Shown here: piece by piece, positions 1-5,703 of the stretch
Layout: each line of letters begins with the position of its first letter
Numbering within the stretch: position 1 is the stretch's first letter
From: Candidatus Zhuqueibacterota bacterium 4484_87
GTDB lineage: Bacteria > Zhuqueibacterota > Zhuqueibacteria > Thermofontimicrobiales > Thermofontimicrobiaceae
Direction: 5' to 3'
NCBI GenBank assembly: GCA_002085355.1
Contig: NATN01000181.1
Span: 1-6,008, forward strand
DNA length: 6,008 bases
Position numbers and translations under genes: made by a program
The notes under the pieces: model-generated
Database searches by the model: none
The model's input: the letters and a program-made list of their open reading frames with translations, nothing else
What the model was told of the DNA's origin: nothing

Positions 1-897
1 TGCTTCTTGCAGATTGAACTTTAAATATTGTAAATTAGATGGCTTTTCCACAAAACAGGATTCATTTCTCTTCATCCAATCAATAACATGTTCCATGGCC
101 CTGCGGTGAAATTCTACTCGCTTTGGCAATAGTAACATAGAACAGGCTACACCCCAGGTTTCAACCAGCAATTTGGGAATTCCCCGCAATGCCAGATAGA
201 TACCCAGATAGCCCGGATTTTCAAAAGTATCGTGCGAATCGCCGATAAAATGTCTCGGTTTTATTTTCCATTGAAATTCACGTTCTAATTCTTCAATCAA
301 ATAGTTCATCAACTTTTCCGATATTTCCTTTACATAAGGGTGTGTCAGATAAAATGGCGAATCGGTCATGGTCGCCAGAAAGCCGTCTTCATCCTGCGTG
401 GGAAATTTCGGCGGATACTCCTTTTTCCAGTAAAATTCATGATGATCCACCACCAGATCCGGCTTTAAAGAAAAAATAAATTGACGAATAATGCGGGTCT
501 CCTGCTGGGTCAAATTCATCCAATCCCGGTTCAAATCCACTTCGACTGAATTTAATCGTGCCTTTTGAAAAATGTTTTTCCAGTGGGCTTTTCGGTTCTT
601 TTGCCAATTTTGCTCGTAAAGAGCAGCGCCATCAGGATTTGCCAGAAAGATCCCGTACGCCTCGATTTCTTCATCTGAGTAGTCGTGAAAAAAATCGATG
701 ACTGCTTGCGTGGGAGCAGGTTCGTTCCCGTGAAGCCGGGCAATGAATAGAGCTTTTAATTTGCCGGTTCCTTTTTTTAATACCACAATTGGCCTTTTTT
801 GCAACGAAAAACCAATTGTCTTCAACTCCGCGCCGGTTTTGGCTGCCTGTTCCAGATAGCTTTCTACAGAGAAGATTTTATCTGAATATAATTCCAT
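1..897 (-). CDS. M14-like zinc carboxypeptidase / deacylase, C-terminus cut by window edge
   Basis: The frame is open for 299 codons from the ATG at 897 to base 1 with no stop, so the C-terminus lies outside the window. The start is fixed on one side: an in-frame TAA directly precedes the ATG, and the next Met is near residue 127. No convincing Shine-Dalgarno is visible. Motifs match the metallocarboxypeptidase M14 fold: RLHGNE (H56, E59; HxxE zinc ligands), DLNRDW (N123, R124; substrate-carboxylate binding pair), VVDHHEF (H152/H153; third zinc ligand) and LVETWG (E246; likely general base). The NR-to-His spacing of about 28 residues is shorter than in classical digestive carboxypeptidases, and 'DHHE' recalls the DLHE-type motif of M14-like bacterial proteins and aspartoacylase/succinylglutamate-desuccinylase relatives. 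No signal peptide or membrane segment is seen, so it is probably cytoplasmic. It could act on a peptide C-terminus or an N-acyl amino acid; the substrate cannot be read from sequence. It is last in the visible gene row, 104 nt after the oxidoreductase gene. Confidence 0.82.
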   Translation of the reverse strand, partial: MELYSDKIFSVESYLEQAAKTGAELKTIGFSLQKRPIVVLKKGTGKLKALFIARLHGNEPAPTQAVIDFFHDYSDEEIEAYGIFLANPDGAALYEQNWQKNRKAHWKNIFQKARLNSVEVDLNRDWMNLTQQETRIIRQFIFSLKPDLVVDHHEFYWKKEYPPKFPTQDEDGFLATMTDSPFYLTHPYVKEISEKLMNYLIEELEREFQWKIKPRHFIGDSHDTFENPGYLGIYLALRGIPKLLVETWGVACSMLLLPKRVEFHRRAMEHVIDWMKRNESCFVEKPSNLQYLKFNLQEA

Positions 898-953
898 TTA
901 ATAATACGAATTATCTTTTTGTTTTATGACGCACAAAGATTGGGCAATAAAAA

Positions 954-990
954 ATCCGCGAAAATCAGCGCAATCCGCGTCATCCGCGTG
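954..990. repeat. Quasi-periodic ATCCGCG words in the intergenic spacer
   Basis: The 104-nt spacer between the oxidoreductase stop and the M14-like start contains four copies of a 7-mer at 954, 964, 973 and 982: ATCCGCG, ATCAGCG, ATCCGCG, ATCCGCG. Spacings are 10, 9 and 9 nt. The words lie outside any gene and have no long inverted repeat. I know similar periodic ATCCGCG phrases from spacers of many environmental bacterial genomes, from memory; their function is not established. Confidence 0.7.
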
Positions 991-1001
991 CTATAAGCAA
1001 T

Positions 1002-1982
1002 CTAATCAATTGCAATCCACGTCCCCCGTTTCAACGAGTCTCTCAATCCCAGACACACTTTCAAACTCTCTATTGCATCCTGTGCAGTAACGACTTCCGG
1101 TTCTCTGCCCTGACGGATGCAATCTACAAAATAGGCAATTTCCTCAAAATAGCCATCCATCGATGGTACATTCAGCTCCTTTTGCCCGCCGCCGGTCTCC
1201 ACTAATTTTATCTTATCCTGATGTGAATACATCTCCAACAGTCCGTCACTACCATAAATCCGCATTTGCGATGACAGCCCGGAACCGGAAGGATTCAGAT
1301 AGCCACCTTCGATATAACATACTGCTCCGCTTTTCATTTCCAGCACTGCCATAACCTGAATGGCAAAATCATTCTCATTGTAAATCCCCTTACACCATAC
1401 CCGATTTACTTTCCCTAAATTCCACATCACAAAATCAATATCGTGAATCATCAGGTCAATCACGAGTCCGCCGCTTTGTTTTTCCTCCATGATCCAGGTA
1501 CCCTCGCTCCATAATGGCAGTTCATTAAACCGGGAAGCGTAAATTTCCTGAATCTGCTGCCCCAGCAATTGATCCTGAAGGCTTTTTCGAATAACCGTAT
1601 ATTGGGGCCAAAAGCGAAGTACATGCGCCACCATAAATTTTCCGCGGCTGACTTCAGCAGCCTGTTTTATTTTCAGAGCATCATCAAGATTCAAAGCGAT
1701 GGGCTTTTCCAATAGCACATGTTTGTTTTGTTTCAAAGCCTCAATTGCCACCGCAGGGTGCATGGGAGAGGGCAGGCAAATATCGATTACATCAATTTCC
1801 TCATCAGCGATCATGTCAAACACGTCGCTGTAAGTTTTTTTCGGCGCAAATTTAGTGACAAACTTATCCATCCGCTCCTGACTTTTTTCAGCAACACCCC
1901 ATAGCTGAACACCATTCAATTTGGCATAGCATTCAGCATGCACTTCCCCCATAAAACCAGCTCCGGCAATACCAACTTTCAT
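1002..1982 (-). CDS. Gfo/Idh/MocA-family NAD(P)-dependent oxidoreductase
   Basis: A full-length 326-residue protein, typical for the family. The N-terminal Rossmann domain (about 1-120) begins at once with the dinucleotide loop GAGFMG (G7, G9, G12), which supports the ATG at 1982. ICLPSPMHP (68-76) and LLEKPIA (90-96, with the conserved E92-K93-P94) are family signatures. The C-terminal alpha/beta domain carries GGLVIDLMIHDIDFVMW (171-187), where D176 and H180 occupy the usual catalytic/sugar-binding positions. The family oxidises or reduces a hydroxyl/keto group on sugars, inositols or related cyclic substrates with NAD(H) or NADP(H) in the cytoplasm; the substrate here is unknown. A GGAG motif (1995-1998) lies 12 nt before the ATG, a rather long spacing. 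The gene follows the DegT-family aminotransferase gene across a 200-nt spacer; this pairing is common in amino-sugar and aminocyclitol pathways, where the dehydrogenase makes the ketone that the aminotransferase uses. Confidence 0.93.
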   Translation of the reverse strand: MKVGIAGAGFMGEVHAECYAKLNGVQLWGVAEKSQERMDKFVTKFAPKKTYSDVFDMIADEEIDVIDICLPSPMHPAVAIEALKQNKHVLLEKPIALNLDDALKIKQAAEVSRGKFMVAHVLRFWPQYTVIRKSLQDQLLGQQIQEIYASRFNELPLWSEGTWIMEEKQSGGLVIDLMIHDIDFVMWNLGKVNRVWCKGIYNENDFAIQVMAVLEMKSGAVCYIEGGYLNPSGSGLSSQMRIYGSDGLLEMYSHQDKIKLVETGGGQKELNVPSMDGYFEEIAYFVDCIRQGREPEVVTAQDAIESLKVCLGLRDSLKRGTWIAID

Positions 1983-2040
1983 CGTTCGAATTTTCTCCGA
2001 ATGTTAATTGTTCAGCTCTTGCAAATTTAGCTTTAATACT

Positions 2041-2094
2041 CTCACAAAGGCACGGGGACACAAAGAATAATAACTCTTTGCGGCTCCATGTGAG
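2041..2094. repeat. Period-8 CACAAAG words inside a nested inverted repeat
   Basis: Three 8-nt units start at 2043, 2051 and 2059: CACAAAGG, CACGGGGA, CACAAAGA. The same stretch forms nested inverted repeats: CTCACA (2041-2046) with TGTGAG (2089-2094), and CAAAGA (2061-2066) with TCTTTG (2075-2080) around an 8-nt loop. It sits in the 200-nt spacer upstream of the oxidoreductase gene. No uridine run follows on the transcribed strand, so it is not a standard terminator. It could be a small mobile or dispersed intergenic repeat or a structured leader. Confidence 0.6.
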
Positions 2095-2111
2095 ATTTTA
2101 TCTTTATTCTT

Positions 2112-2138
2112 CGTGGTCTTCGTGTTTTTCGTGGTTTA
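2112..2138. repeat. Three tandem 9-nt CGTG-units in the intergenic spacer
   Basis: CGTGGTCTT (2112-2120), CGTGTTTTT (2121-2129) and CGTGGTTTA (2130-2138) form an exact period-9 array of degenerate units between the aminotransferase stop and the oxidoreductase start. The array does not belong to an open frame with protein-like content. I recall near-identical CGTG phrases recurring in spacers of diverse bacterial genomes, from memory. Their origin and role are unknown to me. Confidence 0.7.
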
Positions 2139-2182
2139 GCACATATTTTAAAACACTTGCACTTGAAATGCGGTTAAAATCA

Positions 2183-3415
2183 TTAAACCTCACCGAAAAA
2201 GCGCTGCACTTTTAAAATTGCCTCTGCCACATCCTCCACATCCTTTCTCTCCCCTAACAGCACAAAGTTGGGTAGCCACAATCCCATCTCGCAGGCTTGT
2301 TCCGCCTTTGGGTGATAAATTTTACTGTAATCAACATCTCTCCCATAAAATTGACAGGAAAAGGGACAATTTTTTTGCCAGTATCTTCCCTCAACAAACA
2401 ACGGCTGACGATACAGCGGGAAAGGATACCCCGGCATCACCGGAATCCCCTCTGCATTTAATGCTTCCACAAAACGTTCTTTTGAGAGATCACCAAACCC
2501 ACCTTTGTCGTATTTGAAAATGTAGAGATAATAGGAGCTTTTCACCTGTTCCGGATAGATAATCGGTTCAATACCTTCAATCTTGGAAAGCAGCTCATCG
2601 AGATAATTTGCATTCTCAATTCTTTTTGCTAAATTTTCCTCTTCTCTCTCCAGTTGTGCGATTAACACCGCTGCCTGAAATTCCGAGAGTCTCAAGTTAC
2701 TGCTAATCTCGAAATGAAAATACCAGGGGTGTCCCGGTTTTCGCCCGCAATTGTAAAAAGACCTGATTTTCTCGTGCATATTGTTGTCGCCCGTCACAAG
2801 CGCACCGCCCTCGCCGGAAGTCATATTTTTGCTCAATTGAAAGCTGAACGTTCCCACATCTCCAATCGCGCCAACTCTCGTTCCCTGCCATTCGCTCCCC
2901 TGTGCCTGGGCAGCATCTTCGATCACTACCAGATTATGGCGGCGAGCTATCTCCCGGATGCGATCCATATCAGCAGGCGCACCGCCAAAATGAACTGGCA
3001 TGATCGCCTTTGTTCGATCGGTGATAAGCTGCTCCACACTTTCCGGATCAATATTAAATGTGTCAATTTCAATATCCGCCATAATCGGAATGGCATTGGC
3101 TTCAATCACTGAAGTTGCCGTGGCAACAAAAGTGTAAGAAGGGAGAATTACCTCATCCCCGGGACCAACGCCCGCAGCAAATAGAGCAATTCGCAATGCC
3201 ACGGTGCCATTGCACACCGCCGTCGTATGTTTCACCCTCTGGAATTGACTGAATTTTTCTTCGAAGGTATCGTTCATCTTACCGTTCATTCTCCCCCATT
3301 CCCGGCTTTCCAGCGCCTCCAACAACAACTCTTTTTCTCTTTCATCATACAGGGGCCAAGTCGTAAACGGTTTTTCTCTCACAGGCGCACCGCCTTTAAT
3401 TGCAAGCTTTGGCAT
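2183..3415 (-). CDS. DegT/DnrJ/EryC1/StrS-family PLP-dependent aminotransferase
   Basis: A full-length 410-residue protein of the fold-type I aminotransferase family that transfers an amino group to a keto-sugar or keto-cyclitol, usually from glutamate or glutamine. The N-terminal LAIKGGAPVREKPF (4-17) resembles the start of StsC-like (scyllo-inosose aminotransferase-type) members. Other marks are the cofactor phosphate loop CNGTVAL (68-74), LPSYTFVATA (91-100), IEDAAQAQG (165-173; D167 should pair with the PLP pyridine nitrogen) and SFQLSKNMTSGEGG (191-204), with K196 as the Schiff-base lysine. SSNLRLSEFQAAV (238-250) is the usual substrate/dimer segment. All key residues are present, so it is probably active and not a regulatory homologue. 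The start is supported by AGAGGA 7 nt upstream. It is followed by the oxidoreductase gene; together they suggest oxidation then transamination of a ring hydroxyl. The actual substrate, and so the gene name, cannot be assigned. Confidence 0.94.
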   Translation of the reverse strand: MPKLAIKGGAPVREKPFTTWPLYDEREKELLLEALESREWGRMNGKMNDTFEEKFSQFQRVKHTTAVCNGTVALRIALFAAGVGPGDEVILPSYTFVATATSVIEANAIPIMADIEIDTFNIDPESVEQLITDRTKAIMPVHFGGAPADMDRIREIARRHNLVVIEDAAQAQGSEWQGTRVGAIGDVGTFSFQLSKNMTSGEGGALVTGDNNMHEKIRSFYNCGRKPGHPWYFHFEISSNLRLSEFQAAVLIAQLEREEENLAKRIENANYLDELLSKIEGIEPIIYPEQVKSSYYLYIFKYDKGGFGDLSKERFVEALNAEGIPVMPGYPFPLYRQPLFVEGRYWQKNCPFSCQFYGRDVDYSKIYHPKAEQACEMGLWLPNFVLLGERKDVEDVAEAILKVQRFFGEV

Positions 3416-3422
3416 CTATTTT

Positions 3423-3428
3423 TCCTCT
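3423..3428 (-). promoter_or_regulatory. Ribosome binding site of the aminotransferase gene
   Basis: On the minus strand AGAGGA lies 7 nt before the ATG at 3415, a near-ideal Shine-Dalgarno spacing. It confirms the start and shows independent initiation although the preceding gene ends about 100 nt upstream. Confidence 0.7.
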
Positions 3429-3442
3429 TTTTTTGGTCAAAT

Positions 3443-3486
3443 CCTTGAGAAGGTTTAAAATGCGTCTGCGTCGCACTTTTAGCCTT
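3443..3486 (-). other. Hairpin with an alternative small hairpin in the leader of the aminotransferase gene
   Basis: On the transcribed strand AAGGCTAAAAGTGCG (3486-3472) can pair with CGCATTTTAAACCTT (3464-3450) across a 7-nt loop. This gives 12 Watson-Crick pairs, one G-U and two mismatches. The distal CCTT (3453-3450) can instead pair with AAGG (3446-3443) over a 3-nt loop, so the two structures compete. The element lies between the ceramidase-like stop and the aminotransferase RBS. No U-run follows, so it is not a clear intrinsic terminator. It may be a processing or attenuation structure, or a dispersed palindromic repeat. Confidence 0.45.
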
Positions 3487-3522
3487 CGCAAAGATACGTT
3501 AAATAACTTCAACCGATTAAAT

Positions 3523-4782
3523 CTATTTTTTTTGCACCTTCACTAGTGTTTCAAAAAAAATATCCTCCGCATGGGTCACCTGCGGTAAAATCCCCGCATA
3601 TTTGTGCCATTGTTCCACTTCGTATCCTCCTTCGTGAAACGCAACTTTATCTGCCAGGTAACCCGAATACCCGTTCCCATAACTTACCACAAAACAGTAG
3701 TACTTGTCTATCATCTCTCTTATCTTCAGCGAAATGGACGAGAATATCTCCAGCGGAAGGGCAATAAAAACGGCTTTCCCCATTCGGAAATAGTAAATTT
3801 CAGTTTTCAGGGACTTCGGTAATTTGTTTTGTTTTACTCGGTCTAAAATCTCTTCCGCCCAGAGCAGAAACGCACCATTAATTTTTTTATCATCCCTATT
3901 TTCGGATTTCTCAAACGCTGTAGTGTGTTGTGCTAAATTCTCCTCTGCTTCTTTTAACGAGGGCTGCCAGCCGTAGGGAATCTCTAATTCTTGGATTCGA
4001 TAATCAATGAACGGCTCAAATTTTTCCCCGCGATATGCCTGATAGGCAAGCAGGATTTCCTCCCCCAATTTTTCACCGGTAAATCGAGCGTCGTCAAATG
4101 AGCCGCGGCGTTTGGGATCCACATCCCCGCTTCCCCCATTAAAGAACAGCACTGGAAACCGCTGCTGCACCTGCCCGTAAAGAAACTCCCGTAAATAGTG
4201 GACATAATCGGCGGAGATGAGCAGATTGTCCTCTGTCAGGCACACCGGATGACAATTGTAATTGATCAACCAGGCAATGATTTCCTTCCCCCGTTTTATC
4301 ACGATAAACGGTGTGTGCGGATCCATGCCGCGCGTTTCCTTGCGTCGATTAACCCCTACCCCGGAGAATGCCTCGTAGGCAACAAACTCCGCTTCAACCG
4401 CCCTTTCTCTGGCAGCCCGACAACCCTGAACCATTTTCTGCTCAAAATCTTTCTGCCACGTTTCACTCGCTTCGCCCACATTTCGCAAATAGGGTTTGCC
4501 CACTGCGGAATGGGTATGGATCGCCGCGAACAAAATCCCATCTCGCTCCATTCCCAGTTCTCTGGCAACTTGCTCTCTCAAACGGGTTGCTGTTTCCGTA
4601 TCAATGGTCAAAATATCCAGACTCACCAGCAGCATCTTCTTTTCCGCGTGCTCCACGTACAGAAAATTTGCGTTCAATCGATCGTGAATTCCCACGGCTC
4701 GGCCAAATCGGAGAATGTAACCGTTAAGATCGACCGGCGGTGTTGGTGTAATATCTATGGAAAAAGCACCGGCTAATGCCAT
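3523..4782 (-). CDS. Neutral/alkaline-ceramidase-like hydrolase (N-terminal domain only), Asp in place of catalytic Ser
   Basis: A 419-residue protein matching the N-terminal catalytic domain of neutral/alkaline non-lysosomal ceramidases, zinc hydrolases that cut an amide bond to a fatty acid. Family marks in order: IDITPTPPVDLNGY (9-22), VSLDILTI (53-60), AIHTHSA (87-93; H89/H91, zinc ligand region), NYNCHPV (174-180; H178, second zinc His), SADYV (190-194), FFNGGSGDVDP (213-223), LPLEIFS (342-348; E345, probable zinc Glu) and YGNGYSGYLAD (368-378; Y372 or Y375, probable zinc Tyr). True ceramidases have GDVSP with the Ser as catalytic residue; here it is GDVDP with D222. There is no signal peptide and no C-terminal immunoglobulin-like domain, and it is much shorter than secreted ceramidases (about 650-750 residues). 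It is therefore a cytoplasmic relative probably acting on another amide or ester. It starts 12 nt after the GNAT stop with a strong GGAGG, so the two are co-translated. The last codons contain a run of eight A before the TAG stop. Confidence 0.88.
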   Translation of the reverse strand: MALAGAFSIDITPTPPVDLNGYILRFGRAVGIHDRLNANFLYVEHAEKKMLLVSLDILTIDTETATRLREQVARELGMERDGILFAAIHTHSAVGKPYLRNVGEASETWQKDFEQKMVQGCRAARERAVEAEFVAYEAFSGVGVNRRKETRGMDPHTPFIVIKRGKEIIAWLINYNCHPVCLTEDNLLISADYVHYLREFLYGQVQQRFPVLFFNGGSGDVDPKRRGSFDDARFTGEKLGEEILLAYQAYRGEKFEPFIDYRIQELEIPYGWQPSLKEAEENLAQHTTAFEKSENRDDKKINGAFLLWAEEILDRVKQNKLPKSLKTEIYYFRMGKAVFIALPLEIFSSISLKIREMIDKYYCFVVSYGNGYSGYLADKVAFHEGGYEVEQWHKYAGILPQVTHAEDIFFETLVKVQKK

Positions 4783-4788
4783 TTCTTG

Positions 4789-4793
4789 CCTCC
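4789..4793 (-). promoter_or_regulatory. Ribosome binding site of the ceramidase-like gene
   Basis: GGAGG is placed 6 nt before the ATG at 4782, inside the 12-nt gap after the GNAT stop codon. It fixes the start and shows that the gene is read from the same transcript as the GNAT gene. Confidence 0.85.
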
Positions 4794-4794
4794 A

Positions 4795-5703
4795 TTAAAA
4801 ATTGTCCGTCCACCAGAAAGCATAGTTTTTCAATTTTTCCTTTACCTCGTCTTCGGAGAAACGCGCCTCGTCCATCACCAGCGCCATGGCGAGCGTGGAC
4901 GGCTGATATTCGACTTTAGCAGATAAGTTATTTTCAAAAAAATAATTCGGGATAAAACAGGCAGTCTTCATCTCGGTCATTTTCGCGCTGTAATTCAGAA
5001 GATCAACAAAAGCCTCTACATCCGAATAAGCGAATTCCCAGACATCCCCTTTCTCGTGATTGGGAACCATTCGCAAGTAAGCGGCGATCTCGCCTGCATC
5101 TTCCGCCACAAGAAAAATTTCATCATCTTCGGCAAATTTAAGATTTGCCTGCCAATAATCAAGGTCCCGGACAAGAGTGCCAATTAAATTTCGATTAAAC
5201 TTTTCGTAAAGTTCAGCGACCTGACCAAGGTCATTATTGTTAAATTTCCGAATGGAAAATTTTAGTTTGCGATCCGCTTCCGGAAAAATTACTGCCGTGT
5301 GCGCCGGAATAGTAAAATAACCGAACTTCTCGTAAAACGGATTAATTCCTGTGAATAGCACAGAAAGCGGAAACGAGAGTTTTTTCATCAAATTGATAGC
5401 GTCTTTCATAAGTGTGGAAGAAAGTCCCAGCCCCCGTTTTTCGGGAACAGTTGCCACATTTCCGATGGCGCCGAATTCAATGCACTCCCCCTGCCACCAC
5501 ATTTTCCGGCGAAAAACCGTCACTGTGCTGATAAACTCCCCATTTTCTTCGGCAACGCGCACATCGCAGAAACGTAAATAGGGGTCATTGAAAAAACGGG
5601 ATGTAAAAAATTTCAACGGTGTTTTAGTGAAAACCGTCGGCAATAGTTGAACAAATTTTTCCAGTTCATCTTTCGTTTTCAATCCGCGAATGACAATTCC
5701 CAT
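4795..5703 (-). CDS. GNAT-family N-acetyltransferase with two GNAT-like halves (Eis-like)
   Basis: A 302-residue protein. The N-terminal half (about 1-145) is a GNAT domain: GAIGNVATVPEKRGLGLSS (78-96) is motif A, with R90-G91-L92-G93 as the pyrophosphate-binding loop for acetyl-CoA, and NPFYEKFGYF (121-130) is the usual motif B end with its conserved Tyr. The second half (about 148-275; FSIRKFNNNDLGQVAELYEKF, then EIFLVAEDAGEIAAYLRM) looks like a degenerate second GNAT domain that lacks the loop, an arrangement known from Eis-type enzymes. Eis proteins are about 400 residues because of a C-terminal sterol-carrier-like domain; that domain is absent here. The acceptor amine is unknown; an amino sugar is possible given the aminotransferase nearby. 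Its ATG overlaps the preceding stop in TAATG, with an AGGGG motif 7 nt before, which indicates translational coupling. No membrane segment or signal peptide; cytoplasmic. Confidence 0.88.
   Translation of the reverse strand: MGIVIRGLKTKDELEKFVQLLPTVFTKTPLKFFTSRFFNDPYLRFCDVRVAEENGEFISTVTVFRRKMWWQGECIEFGAIGNVATVPEKRGLGLSSTLMKDAINLMKKLSFPLSVLFTGINPFYEKFGYFTIPAHTAVIFPEADRKLKFSIRKFNNNDLGQVAELYEKFNRNLIGTLVRDLDYWQANLKFAEDDEIFLVAEDAGEIAAYLRMVPNHEKGDVWEFAYSDVEAFVDLLNYSAKMTEMKTACFIPNYFFENNLSAKVEYQPSTLAMALVMDEARFSEDEVKEKLKNYAFWWTDNF

Noticed and set aside
552..743. 63-codon minus-strand open frame
   Set aside because: It is an out-of-frame shadow inside the M14-like gene, which carries the zinc motifs in the other frame.
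898..960. Promoter before the M14-like gene
   Set aside because: AT-rich sequence with weak resemblance to TTTG/TAnnTTTG or -35/-10 boxes, but no convincing match at the right spacing.
2041..2138. Possible CRISPR array
   Set aside because: The units are 8-9 nt, degenerate and without unique spacers; no cas gene is nearby.
2714..3112. 132-codon plus-strand open frame
   Set aside because: It is antisense to the aminotransferase core, including the PLP lysine region, and has no family features.
3526..3533. Run of eight A (transcribed strand) at the end of the ceramidase-like gene as a programmed frameshift site
   Set aside because: The TAG stop follows immediately and there is no downstream frame that would give a meaningful extension; the run is explained by Lys-Lys codons.
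4198..4776. 192-codon open frame on the plus strand
   Set aside because: It lies wholly antisense to the ceramidase-like gene, whose motifs are conserved and which has a strong GGAGG. The plus-strand product shows no recognisable domain.
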